This document shows, one piece after another, positions 20,586 to 31,589 of a DNA stretch of 64,000 nt. Within the stretch, counting starts at the first letter, position 1; every line of letters begins with the position of its first letter. This stretch comes from Chinchilla lanigera (lineage: Eukaryota > Chordata > Mammalia > Rodentia > Chinchillidae), in NCBI RefSeq assembly GCF_000276665.1, contig NW_004955423.1:2751465-2815464 (forward strand). Reading direction: 5' to 3'. The position numbers and the translations under genes are program-made. The notes below the pieces were generated by a model. It did not search any database. It was not told the origin of the DNA and worked only from the letters and a program-made list of their open reading frames with translations.

Positions 20586-22430
20586 CTAACTTCTCAAGGC
20601 CTTTGGTGGGGCAGTCTGTTTAGCTCTCTTGCTAATAATAATGCCAGTAGCTGTGTCTACATAGGTTAAACCATATTTATGTCCTTTACTGAATGGCAAA
20701 GTTTCGGTGTAATCAATATGCCAGTCCCACACTGGTTGGACAGCCTGATATGTTTGTCCCTGTACCTGGGTCAAGCAACAGAGCTAGAGGTATGAGTACC
20801 TCTGACACTGGGTCATGGTTGCCACCATGTCACTTAATTTTGGAACAATCTTGCTCACTTAGTGTTAGCACTGCTGTGCCACCCTTTGTACGTTCCCACA
20901 GAGCCAGATCTGCTGTCCAGGTTGGGGCCATGGCCCTCCCCTTAATCAAAGCATCTGCCTCCATACATCCAGAAGCAAAGGTCTGAATGTAAGTAAGTGC
21001 GTCATAGTTATGCCCCTGGCTTTCCCACAGTAGTTGCCACATCATGACTCCCCAGAAGAGACTTCCAGTAAACATCAGTGTTCCTCTTGCCATTGTGCCA
21101 CCCACAATATGAGTCTAACTGTCAGTAGACATAATCACCTGCCACTCCCCTAGCTCTCCCAGCCTACCTCCCCATAGCTCTACCCACTGCTGCTCCCAGA
21201 ATCTCCTCTCAAACCTGACAGGATCAGTGCCAGGTTGTCCTGCAGCAGCAGTCCCCCCGGCATGACCCCTCTTTATACCAAACATTTCCAGTTAGGGGGC
21301 CCCCTCCCTTCTGCACTTTGGAGATCACAGGCGCTGGGGTGGCCACCTTGGGTGGGGCGGCAGTTTCATAGGTAACCAGGCATAATACAGAACTATCCAC
21401 AACCAAGGAGTCAGTAAGCTGTTGGAGAAAACACTGCCTTGTTATAAATATGCATGCCACTTTCTCAGCTAATAAATATCTGCTGTAGCCAATCGAGGAC
21501 AATGAAATAGGGCCATCCACCCGCACTTTCTGTCGGTTCATATCGTGACTAATAAAGTGTTGGTCAGTGGCTCTACCTGTAGCTGTGGCTCTACCTGCAC
21601 CACACTGCTAGAAAAGGCTGTTCTAAATCAGTGTGTATAATTTCAGCTCCCTTCCAAAGCAGTAACCAAAACCCTAGACTAGGCACCTTTTTTTCTTGTT
21701 CTTGCCAGAAAGCCCAGTTCATGCTACATGCTATAACATACAGGTAACATGGCAGCATCGGCACGCTTGCTGGAGGGGTACCCAGAGCTTGTACCCAGGC
21801 GATCAGAATGTTGGATTTTTCAAAAGCTTCCTGCTGGACAGCATCCAGTCCCATCATCCAACAGAGTGGGCATAGACATTGAGCCAGATACGGAGTGGAA
21901 GCCCACAAGAAGCCCTGCAAAGACCTATACACCCTTCACCATAGAGTTTTGGGGAAGGTTTGTATTCTATCTCACACTGTGTTTGAAATCCCATGGATTT
22001 CACCTGACTGGAAACTCCTAGGAACTTTACAGACAACCCAGGGCCTTGGATCTTATTGGGACTGACAGCCCACCCCCTCATGTACAGATGGGTGCATAGC
22101 TATTTTACTATGTCCTATAACAGAGTATAATCTTTGCCAATTAGTGTGATGTCACCAGTACAACTGATTCAGGTAATATCAGAAGAAAATGTCCATTTCC
22201 TTTCTTCCCAAGTGAAGGAGAGCTGGTCTTCCAGATCTAGTTTTAAGAAATGCCGAAAAAGGCATTTGCTAATTCCGGAACAGCATACACAGAGTCAAGG
22301 GACAGTGTGGTTTCTTTTTTCAGCACCTGGGCAATGTTAGGCACTGCAGCATAGACAGGAGATATCCCCTTATGTAACTGCCCACAATGGATGTTCCTCC
22401 TCCAAGTTCTATCTGCCAAAGTGGAATATG
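20586..22430 (-). pseudogene. ERVL-type pol pseudogene (RT, RNase H region, integrase)
   Basis: Read on the minus strand, reverse transcriptase starts mid-domain at the 22430 junction (ADRTW, then SPVYAAVPNIAQVL and ELANAFF). It continues through a degenerate catalytic motif (about 22170-22152, TGDITLIGK where the family has YIDD) to RGWAVSPNKIQGPG and VKFLGV (22081-22010). RNase H/connection fragments follow at about 21930-20830. The integrase core start lies at 20774-20586 (PVWDWHIDYTETLPFSKGHKYG, with the DYT and VDTATG landmarks). The gene order RT-RNase H-IN and the GW.xPxKIQGPxxSVKFLG wording are typical of class III (ERVL) elements. Multiple stops and frameshifts, the lost RT active-site residues, the missing gag/protease/N-terminal RT and a truncated integrase make it non-functional. 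Confidence 0.85.
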
Positions 22431-22431
22431 C

Positions 22432-22865
22432 AGATAAAGCTTGACATGTATACAGCCACCTTGAGTAATAACCACCACAACTTTCCCCCTAAGTAACCCT
22501 AGTTAGTTTTTCCTGCATCACCAGATAAAACCATCAGAGTCATAAGTGGGGCTTTATAACTGGACCCTGGCTCCAGGGATGCAAATGACTCTTCGATACT
22601 ATCTTGAGATGAACCACACGCATTCCAGCCAGGATGAAGTCACTTCGGTCTGAACCCGTAAACATACTTCCTTCTGATCCAAACTGTAGAGATTCACGGG
22701 TCTTGCTGCTCATCAAGACCCCCTTCTCTCAATTAGTCTCCCAGTAAATAGCACTCCAAAATCCTAGATCTGCCTGCCTTTCTTTATTTGGCTGCATGGC
22801 GCCTTGGGGCAGGTCCTCACACACCAGGACTAAATCCTTCTGGAACAGGCCCATGTGCGTGTGTA
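22432..22865 (+). repeat. ERVL-like LTR in the opposite orientation, 5'-truncated
   Basis: From 'aagcttgacatgtatacagccacc' onward the + strand matches the complement of the LTR at 19241-19691. Matching blocks include 'aagtaaccctagttagtttttcctgca', 'gggctttataactggaccctggctccagggatg', 'gccaggatgaagtcact' and 'attcacgggtcttgctgct'. The first ~45 bases of the LTR (from TGTTAAGAGC) are missing. The copy abuts, within a few bases, RT sequence running the other way. A correctly placed 5' LTR would have to be on the minus strand, so this is a head-on arrangement. Confidence 0.8.
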
Positions 22866-23349
22866 CACACACTTCAGCCATCTCCCCCTTTCCTTTAAAA
22901 ATTGTCCTTTTTCATTAACATGTCCTCAGTATTATCTTTCTGCTCAGAAAGCTCAAAACTGATCATTCGTTTATAGGTCACAGCTCCCCTGTGCAAGAGA
23001 AGAGAGGATGGGGGACAGGGAGGCAGTGAGGGGAAGGGAAAGAAAAAATTATTAAGATGGGATATGTATACAGAACAGGTCCCCCAAGATGAATGTAAGT
23101 ATTGTGTATTGCACACAAAAATAATAAAAAAAAAATTTAAAAAGAAATGAGCAATAGATGGGGAGAAAAAGAATTTCTCAGCATTAAAACTCAGCTCCGT
23201 TCCTTTCACTTGACCAATCAAAACCTAAAGCTAAAAGTCTTCAAAAGTGGTTTGGGTGGAGCAGCTTTTGCTGATCTGTTACTCATCCAGGTTCATAAAC
23301 TGCCTCCGACACAGTTCCTGCAGAGAACACAATGTGCTTGAGCAGAGTG
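22866..23349. other. Unannotated stretch
   Basis: No primer-binding site or gag-like sequence follows the + strand LTR. The segment 'attattaagatgggatatgtatacagaacaggtcccccaagatg...aataataaaaaaaaaa' at 23048-23133 may be an old L1 3' end. The remainder is unrecognised. Confidence 0.4.
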
Positions 23350-23359
23350 CTGAAACAAT

Positions 23360-23690
23360 GTTGTCTTTAAAAATTTATTAGCCCGTGTGTGTCACACATA
23401 ATGTTTGCATTCCTTATGGGAAGTTGGTGCACGTACACAAGACAGCTCAGTTCCTTTTGTCTTCCCCCTCCTCCTCCCTCCCTCTCCTCTCCATCCGTCT
23501 CTTGATCCCCTTGCTGTTTTTAAATTCTTGTGCGCAGTACAAAATGTTTACATTCTCTATGGGGAGTCCATGCATCTATAGAACACACCTTAAATCCCTT
23601 TTTCATCCCCTTTTCCTCCTCTCCCTCCCTCTCTCTTGACCCCTTCCCCTTTAAGAACCATATCCCTGTTTCCTATTATCTATCTTTTAT
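23360..23690. repeat. Pyrimidine-rich tandem block, ~143-bp period
   Basis: Two units start at 23400 ('aatgtttgcattccttatgggaagttggtgcacgtacac') and 23543 ('aatgtttacattctctatggggagtccatgcatctatag'). Each is followed by a C/T-rich run and 'ctcttgatcccctt' or 'ctcttgaccccttc'. This looks like the duplicated, pyrimidine-rich untranslated end of an old L1 read from the complement. The family is an inference. Confidence 0.6.
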
Positions 23691-23734
23691 TTTGCTCTTT
23701 ATTTTTATTGTAGGCTTCTCCTGTAAGAGAAACC

Positions 23735-23990
23735 ACATGTGTTATAGTGACACATGCATATCCATGCTCATAGAAGCACAGTGCATAATAGCTAAATCTT
23801 TGAAGCAGACTATATGTCCATCAACAGATGAATAGATAAAGGAAATGTGGTATTTACATAGAATGGAGTACTATTCTGTCATAAATAAGGATAAACTTGA
23901 GCCATTTGTAGGAAGATAGATGCACCATAATATTAAGTGAAACAAACCAGACACACAAGCCTAAATCATGATGAATTTTGAAAATGGAGA
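23735..23990 (+). repeat. LINE-1 3' end fossil, forward orientation
   Basis: 'gcacagtgcataatagctaaatctttgaagcagactatatgtccatcaacagatgaatagataaaggaaatgtggtat' and 'atggagtactattctgtcataaataaggataaacttgagccatttg' follow the conserved end of L1 ORF2. Confidence 0.9.
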
Positions 23991-24859
23991 AACACAGATT
24001 TTGTTTGGTGAGTTGGGAGATACAGGAAGACGAGATTATTTAAACTCAACACAGATAACAACCCCAAAAGTGGAAACCAGAGCTTCCAGAATCTTTACCA
24101 GACACACAAACTTCTGGAACTCCTCTTTTTTGAGATAAGTAGAACATCTGCAGAAGAGACTTCCCACTGCGGTGTCTAGTTACCAAACCCTGTTTCCTAA
24201 GTGGAAACAAGAGCTGAAAATAAAAGGCTTCTTAACCCACAAATCAGCCTCAAAAACAGAAGCATCTGTAGGAGCACCCATCCAACCTGCTCTCTTGGGG
24301 AAGCCCATTCTTCGCTGTTGCATTGTAGTAAGTGGTCCCAGAGGAGGCAGTTCAATTATTGTACCAGCAAAGGAAGAGGCAACAAATCTTTAACCTAACT
24401 GAGGTGTTCCCACTTTGACTGGCTGACCTTTTCCTTTGAGAGTATTTCTCAGGACGTCAGTGCATGTGATAGGAGCTCCTCCGCTACTTTACAGAAACAA
24501 AATCCCAGAAGTGTAGGAAACAGTTAACAGAAGCAGGTAATGGGAAATGGGGGATTTGGTGTCAAGCTCCTTCACGCCACAGGTCTGAGCTGAGCCACCG
24601 TGGAGAAAAACTGCAGCAATTGTTAGGAGAGTTCCAATCATCTACAGGGCCGAGCCCTCCCTCTGCCTTCTGGATCCTGCTTGTTCCGTTCCTTCCTTTC
24701 CATCTGTAGCACCTCACCACCCCTTGGACCTCTGCTTGCGTGCAAGTCTTTGTATTAAACCTTATAAACCACCCAACTATAAATTATTTGACCAATTTCT
24801 AGGCTCTGGGAGCTCCATTATCCATCCCATGGCTCAAGGCATAAAGCCATTATATTGAC
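23991..24859. other. Unannotated stretch
   Basis: The open frame 24172-24393 (+, 73 codons) and an overlapping frame show no recognisable domain. No repeat is identified. Confidence 0.4.
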
Positions 24860-25250
24860 ACCCTTCAACCAATCCGTCAACATCTGTACTACCACCATCC
24901 TGGTCTAAGCCATCCTCATCTTCAGCATAACCAAGACATCTGGGAGATTCATGTATCCTCCTTGTCTCACTACAGTATGTCCCCCACTTGGCTGCTACAC
25001 ACTATCTGTAAAGTGTGTGAGAGCTTGTCAATTCCTCATTCATTCATTCACTGAATCAACATCTCACTATATAGCCTAGGCTGGCCTTGACCTTCCTGCC
25101 TCAGCCTTCTGAGTGCTTGGATTACAGGTGTGTACCACCATGCCCATCCAATCCACTGTTTAAAACTACATCAGTGTAGGAAAATTCCTAGTTCCTTATC
25201 AAGGCCTTTATTTGTTCTCAACTTTAGCCTTCAGCAGGAAGTTTTCTTTT
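24860..25250 (+). repeat. LINE-2 fossil split by a B1
   Basis: 'aacatctgtactaccaccatcctggtctaagccatcctcatc' matches the L2 ORF2 wording (ccaccctggtccaagccaccatcatc). After the B1 the L2 resumes with 'actgtttaaaactacatcagtgtaggaaaattcctagttccttatcaaggccttt'. Confidence 0.65.
25035..25155 (-). repeat. B1 SINE inserted in LINE-2
   Basis: An ATTC tetramer run is followed by 'aacatctcactatatagcctaggctggccttgaccttcctgcctcagccttctgagtgcttggattacaggtgtgtaccaccatgccc', a B1 complement. Confidence 0.9.
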
Positions 25251-25329
25251 AATTTCTTCCTTTAACATTTTAAAAGTCTTGAATAAAAATACAACCATGA
25301 TTTGAAAACTTAAATGATATAAAAAGCAT

Positions 25330-25990
25330 ATTTTTTTTATAAATCTTGCTCCGTTCGTGAATCTACTCATTCTGTTCCAATACACAGATAATTGCTTTCA
25401 TTACTTTGTCATCTTTCTGGATGTAAATGTAAATAAGGATCTCCCTTTTCCTTTCCTTTTATTACACAGTGGTAGTGCACTATATATATTTTGCTGCATT
25501 TTGCTGTTCTCACTTAATGTATTTGATTTCCATATCAGAATATAGATCAATTTCTCATTCATGGCCACTGCTGTGTAGGATTCTATTTTGGAGATAAACC
25601 ATAGTTTATTTCACCTGTCCCTTGGCTTAGTTTGTTTTGAACTTTTTCCATTAAAAACAGTTTTGCAATGGCCGGCCTCATGTGAGGTTCTCTGGTTTGT
25701 GTGCAGATATATCTCAAGGATAAATTCTCAGAAGTAGGATTGTCAACCAAAGCATAAGTGTATTTTTATTTCTAGTAGATAATAACCAATCATATCCCAT
25801 TCAAGTCACAACATTTTATGCTGCTACCAACTATGTCTGTTTTCCCACAGCTATACCAACTGAATATAGTACCCAATTTGTGTATTTTTGTCAATTTTAT
25901 GGATTAAAAAATGGTATCTCCTTGTAACTTTAATTTGCAATCTTCTTACAGTGAATGAAATTGTGTGTCTCTTTATATGTATAAGGATAA
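25330..25990 (-). repeat. L1M-type LINE-1 3' region, reverse orientation
   Basis: Long recognisable wording: 'gttctcacttaatgtatttgatttcc', 'gccactgctgtgtaggattctattttggagataaaccatagtttatttcacctgtccc', 'ctcaaggataaattctcagaagtaggattgtcaaccaaagcataagtgtat', 'tttatgctgctaccaactatgtctgttttcccaca' and 'aaaaaatggtatctccttgtaactttaatttgcaa'. Confidence 0.85.
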
Positions 25991-26104
25991 TTCATTCCCT
26001 TCCTGTGAACTATGTGTTCTGCCTTTGCCCATTTTCTAGGGTTGTTGTCCTTTACCCTCTAAGCTTCTAGAGCTGCTTCATTTTTGAGGATGACTAACAC
26101 TTTT

Positions 26105-26545
26105 TGTGACTATTTTGACACTTAAAGTCCTGAGTGGTTTGATCCTTCCTCATCTCTGACCTCCACTGATAAACTCTCCACTCCCTGCTTTGGATCAAAC
26201 CAGGATGTTCTGTGAGACGGCTGCCGCTTTAAGGGTTTGCATTTATAGTCCTTCTGTCTGGAATGCTCTTTCCCAGATCACCAGCTCCTTGTTAGTAAGA
26301 TCTCAGTTCAAGTATCACAAGAGAAGGGCTGTCCCTGATCATCCCGTCTGCAGTAGGATCCAGTTTCACCCTATTACATCATCCAAGTTAATTCTTCGTA
26401 TGACAATTACTAGTATTTTTGCTTGTGTTTATTTACTGTCAATTCTCTCCCTATCCAGAATGTATGCTCCAAAGAAATAGGGTCTATCCCCAGTGCTTGG
26501 ACAATACCTGGCACATAGTAGGCATGTCACATAGATCATTTGATT
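26105..26545 (+). repeat. LINE-2 3' end fossil, forward orientation
   Basis: Typical L2 order: 'gtccttctgtctggaatgctctttcccagatcacc', 'gatctcagttcaagtatcac', 'ctgtccctgatcatccc', 'tgtttatttactgtc', 'atccagaatgtatgctcc' and 'atccccagtgcttggacaatacctggcacatagtaggca'. The open frame 26190-26480 is the decayed L2 frame. Confidence 0.9.
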
Positions 26546-26619
26546 AATGAAACCTTTCTTCTTCTTCTTACAGTTACCATTTCCTGCCACATTCTCTAGA
26601 ATTAAGATTGAAAGTAATA

Positions 26620-26830
26620 CTTTTTGTGCACTTGTACTAAACATTGGACTAGGTTGTATTGCACATCTCCATCAATCTCTCTGGTCACTCTGAGCTTGTC
26701 AGCGTTATATCAACTTCTATCAGTAAAGACACTGAGACTAACAAACCCCTAAAGAAGTTTTCCAAGAACACATGGTTTGTACATGTGGATCCAATGAGTC
26801 CAACTGGTTTTGAAGTCCATACCTTTCACA
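26620..26830 (+). repeat. MIR SINE, forward orientation
   Basis: A diverged MIR core: 'tgcacttgtactaaacattggactaggttg', 'gtaaagacactgagactaacaaacccctaaagaagttttccaagaacacatgg' and 'gagtccaactggttttgaagtccatacc'. Confidence 0.6.
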
Positions 26831-27044
26831 TTTCACCATGCCTAGGACATTATCTCATTTTACTATCTGCATGGCACCTACTTATTGCTGTCATATTGAA
26901 CCTGCTCAACAGATCAGGAGAACCAAATGTTAGAATCTGACAAGACTCCAGACTTAAGTAAGCAATACAGAAAATTAGCAGTAAGTCCAGGATGCAAATC
27001 TGTAATCCTGGACTCTTTATCACTATATCCCAACTTCCTGTTAT

Positions 27045-27365
27045 AGTGGTTGTCCAAGCTCATTCCTACCTTAGGGCCTTTGTACTTACTGACTCCCATG
27101 TGGAATGGATTCCCTTCAAATTTTTATATGGTTATTTTGCTGTCACCATTCATGCCTCAGGGCCTGTGTTACCTCCTTTGTGAAGCCTTCTTTCACCACA
27201 TCAACTATTGGACACTGTTCTTACTTCCCACTTACTATCCCATTTTTCAGCTTTTATTTTCTTTTGAGTATTTCTCACAATCTGGAATTCTTATCATTTG
27301 TTTTCTTGCTTGTTGCACACCTTTCCCACTAGAATATGAGCTCCAGATGGCTCCAGAAGCAACAT
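27045..27365 (+). repeat. LINE-2 3' fossil, second forward copy
   Basis: 'attcctaccttagggcctttgtacttactgactcccatgtggaatggattccctt', 'caccattcatgcctcagggcctgtgttacctcctttgtgaagccttctttcacc' and 'cctttcccactagaatatgagctccag' follow L2 in order. The 105-codon frame 27050-27367 is its remnant. Confidence 0.85.
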
Positions 27366-27729
27366 GAAAAATTCATAAGCTTAGGGAGCTAACCTAACTC
27401 ACTGATTACTCAGGTACTACAAACCATTGCAAGTTACTGGTTTTTTATTTTCTTGTCTCTCAAGTAAGGAAATAGCTGCTCTTCATAGCCTCTTACAGTA
27501 TGATAATTCTAGTATATAATAAATTATTCATTGAATTCAAGATTTTTGATGAGATGAATCCACTCTAAGTTTTTATCTTTTGCATCTGAAATATAAACCT
27601 TTCTAAAAAGTATCACATTGATTTCTGGTTCTTAAACAAAATAGGACATCACTTACTTCTTATTGAATCAGAGTTCTCATTTGTAAAAGCAAACATTGTA
27701 CCTTGTCACAAGCAAACTACTGGGACCAT

Positions 27730-28420
27730 CAGTTTTTATTAACTGATATTTCTCTTATGGGTCACATTTTCTCACTTCTTTAGATATTTAGTAATATTTG
27801 ATAGTATGCTGGACATCATCAATACTACATTGTTGAATTCTGAATTTTGTTGTCTTCTGTAATAGAATATTGAGTTTCATTTGACCAGGAAATTAACTTG
27901 TAAATCAGCTTGATCTTTTAAGAGTTATTTTTGAGCCTTATTAGAGTAGCCATTTAGTGTAGCTTTGACCCTAAGCTTAGATTAGCCTTCTCCTAACATG
28001 TGGTTTTCCTGGGCTCTGTTGACTGCTGGAGTGTCTAGTGCAATCTCCATCTGGATGATCAGAATTTAAATGTCTCTTGGCCCCATGTGAATTGCAAAGG
28101 TGTTTAGCTCACAGCAGTCAATGGTTATTTTTTTCCCCTGTTAGCTTTTGCTGAGATTCATGGTGCCCTGCCCTATAAAATCATAGCTTAATATTCACCT
28201 TAAGACTCATAGGGGCTTCTAAACAGATACTTAAAGTTATTCTGCTGCAAAGTTTCCTCCAGTTCCTTGCCCACAAGCTCTGACTATCTCAGTAGCCCTG
28301 ACTCTGATTGCTGCCATCTTGGTTCAGCAAAAGGCCATGATCTGAGAACTGCCTCTCTGTACCACGGTGGGTAAAGGTCCTCCAGGCAAAAGCTAGGGCA
28401 TTGAGTGGTCCATCTTATTT
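27730..28420. repeat. Probable L1M-derived fossil
   Basis: 'tatttagtaatatttgatagtatgctggacatcatcaatactacattgttgaattctgaatttt' and later 'cctgggctctgttgactgctggagtgtctagtg' resemble a segment common in old L1M/HAL1 copies. The match is weak and orientation is not settled. Confidence 0.45.
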
Positions 28421-29399
28421 GTTTCCATTCTCTCAAGAATCACAATCCTGTCTAAAGTCTGAAAATAATTATTGCACATATTATTTCCAGTTTAAGAAAA
28501 AACTATCTCTTGTTGGCAACAAGAAGACTAATCTGTTACCAGTTATTTCACAATGCCTAGAAATGGAAGTCGGCTCCTGTGTGACTTTGAGGTGCATAAA
28601 ATCTATTTGTCCCAAAACTAAATGGCCCAGGGTGCTATAGATTTTTGTACTTTTCCTTGGAAAGAATATGATGAAATTCAAAGAAACTCAAAAATTCAAT
28701 TTTGTGAAATTCAAAGAAGCTCAAAAGTTATGACTAATCTGTTAAAATAACAAACTAGACCTAGCCACCCCTCAAAAAAAAAAAAAGAAAAAAAAATAGA
28801 CAGAGCTCTGGCATAACTACGTCACAGAGCATCAGAAATGAAATAGCCAATGGAACAGGGTGACTGGAACATATAGGCATCTGACGAGTGTAGCCTTCGT
28901 TTCCTTCTTGGGGATTTCTTGAAGCCAAGTTCTATTTTAAATTGATTTGGTAGACTGCTAATTGAAAGGATTTCCTTTTCCAAAGCAAAGAATCCTTTTG
29001 TGATACTAATAAACACTTTCTAAACTTTTTGTAAATGTAGACTCATATACTTCGGTGACTTAATGTGTTCTGTGAAGAATTTGTTTGCTAAGGGTAAGTG
29101 TGGGTGTCAATGTATACTTGGGAAATGAACAGGTAGGAGTTAGCTTATGTCATGTCATAAACTGTTGGTCTGGTTAGAAGTCACGAGGTTTTAGAATTAT
29201 ATTTTGAATGAGATGATAAGACAGTAACACATACAGGATGGAAAATCCGTGGATTGAAAAAAAAAAAAAAAACGGGCAGGCAGTACACTAGCTTCTATTG
29301 TTACTTGCTCTCCGGGTGACAGAGAATGTTTCAAAGAACACTTTCCAAGAACCTGGAAAGAAATCTACCAGATCATATCTCTCACATGGAAATTCATTT
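28421..29399. other. Unannotated stretch with A-rich runs
   Basis: It contains a 33-bp tandem duplication at 28673-28735, an interrupted A-run at 28774-28796 and an A16 run at 29257-29272. None is attached to a SINE I can recognise. No exon is seen. Confidence 0.4.
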
Positions 29400-30545
29400 G
29401 TTCATTTATTTATTCCTGCAATAAACTGATTATTCACTGTGTACCAGGTGCTGCTGTAGGTGTTGGGGACATATCAGCAGACAGTAGACCAGCTTTTCTG
29501 AGATGTAAACTCTGGAAGGGTGGCTATCAAACAAATAGTACACAGAGACACAGAGCAGACTAGGTGTTAGAAAATGATGGGGTGTTAGTGGTCTCTGTTT
29601 TAAGCATAGCTGGTGAGAATTTCCTTTTATATATAGAAGGGGGAACCCAAACAGACCTCACAGTAGCAGAGATTAAAAGAAAGTAGAGACTGGGGAAAGC
29701 TGGATACATACCTATGAGGAAACAAGAAATGCAAAGGGCTGGGGTGGGAGCAGCATTTCAGGGGGTGCTGAGGACTGGCAAAGAGATCACAATGTTAAGA
29801 GTGAAATATAGAACATGTGCTGTGTAAGGGTAAAAAATGAAGACAGAAGGGCTACAGTCTTGTAGGCCATGGCAAAGACTTTGGATTTTATTCTGAATTA
29901 AATAGGAATCCTCTGGAAAGTGCTGCAATGCAGAAGGACACAACCTTACATTTTAAAAGGATCACTCTGGACACTGCATAGAGAAGAATCCAACAGTGAA
30001 GATCAGTGAAGAGCATTAACAAGAGAAGATGGTGGTTTATGCTAGGATGGCCTAACCATCAGCAGAGCTGGTAAGAAAGGGTAAGAATCTGGATATAATT
30101 CAAACAGTAATCTGACCATATATATGCTAATGGATTAGGTGTGAGTAAAACAAAATCAAGGATCGCACCAGGTTTTTGGCATGAGCAACTGCAAGAATGG
30201 TGGTGCCGTTCATTTTAGGAATGGAAATAGAGGCAGTAGGAAAGAGTGTGGTGAGATCTGGCAGAGAAAATGAAGAATTGTATTTTGAATTCTTGTGTTT
30301 GTTACTAGATTTCCAAGAGGAGAGCTAGGATGGCAAAAGAATACACAGGCCAGGAGTTCTGGGGAGTGGTCTGGGTGGAAGCTCCAAATTCAGAATGATC
30401 AGTAGAGAAATAATATTTAAAGCCATAGAATGGGACAAGAATCCCTAGTGAGTAAGTTTTGCCAGGACTTAGGGTCAGGATGCAGTGTCCCCCCCTCCCC
30501 CCAAAAAGAGATTGCACAGTAACTTCAGAGATTGGCACCCATGTT
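29400..30545 (-). repeat. Long LINE-2 fossil, reverse orientation
   Basis: The complement of the L2 3' end opens it ('attcactgtgtaccaggtgctgctgtaggtgttggggacatatcagcagacagtag'). It continues through 'cttgtaggccatggcaaagactttggattttattctgaattaaa', 'aaaaggatcactctggacactgcatagagaagaatcc', 'caccaggtttttggcatgagcaactgcaagaatgg' and 'aatatttaaagccatagaatgggacaagaatccctagtgag'. More than 1 kb of recognisable L2 is long for so old a family. Confidence 0.8.
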
Positions 30546-31589
30546 ACTAATTGTCCCTAGACCTCAGTCTCTTCATGTGTAAGGCAGAGATAATAATTCT
30601 CAGTTGTGAGTTGTGATGGTTAAAGGCGATCATGTACTGGCCTGGCAGGGTGCAGCCCACTGTGCAGGAGGGGAAACCACATGTTTCTTTCCCAGTGGCT
30701 TCTTCCCCTGTGTCTTCTGTACTGAACATCAGAGGGCCATTCAGGGTCATTTCTCAAGCTGCTCTGAGATGGTAAGGGTTAGACTGAGGCTCTCAGAGCT
30801 TGTTGTTTTGCTACCTCCACGGAATATCCCAAGTCTAATGTCACATGTCTAACAATAGGTCCATTCTGAAGGCAAGCAAGGCTGGAACCTGTGTGGGCTG
30901 GTGGAAGCAGTGTGAGGCAGGCTGCAAGCAGGGTAAGGAGGATCACTTGGGAGAATGCAGTGGGTGTTGGGATGTGCCTCATCCTGTGTCGGTGACTACT
31001 TCGGCCAACTTCCTCTTAGGGAAACTTCCCTCTGTGAATTTCCCTCAAGGTCATGCCTCCCTGTATTCAGTGACTGGATGATAAGGGGTATGGCATAACC
31101 CCTCCCAAGACAGAACCGGATCTATTTCAGTGCACCACAACCTGCAGGAGCAGCTGGAACCTTTGCTGTGAAGGTTCAGTCCTGCTCCCCTCCTCGCTGA
31201 TGTTTGACCTAAGAGCACTGCCCAGGAAACCTCGCATTGCTTTGGAGCTCAGTCTTGGAGTCTGTTTCTCAATGTGCCTGAGACAGTTGGTGCAGAACTG
31301 GTATAGAAAGCTTTAAAAATGATATTTTAAACTAAGTCACCTTCTGGTAAGTTCCAGTACTTATAGGTGGAATGCTCATAGCCCTGGCAAAATATAGTGG
31401 TTATTCTTAAAACCAATAACTAGGGTCAGGTCACAATATAACCCCTAGGGTAGTGCTGAGTCTACTATGAGAAGGAAGGGACTGTAGAACCTGGCCAATA
31501 TGTATTGATGAAATTGGGGAGCATGAGTCCCAAGAGTGCTAGGTCAAGGGTAGGGATGTAGACAGAACATAAAGTTTGGTAAAAGAAAT
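30546..31589. other. Unannotated stretch
   Basis: Opposing short frames (60-79 codons) overlap at 30547-31081 without domains. No repeat is recognised. Confidence 0.4.

Noticed and set aside
26190..26480. 96-codon frame as a host gene
   Set aside because: It coincides with a LINE-2 3' end fossil; the 105-codon frame at 27050-27367 is rejected for the same reason.
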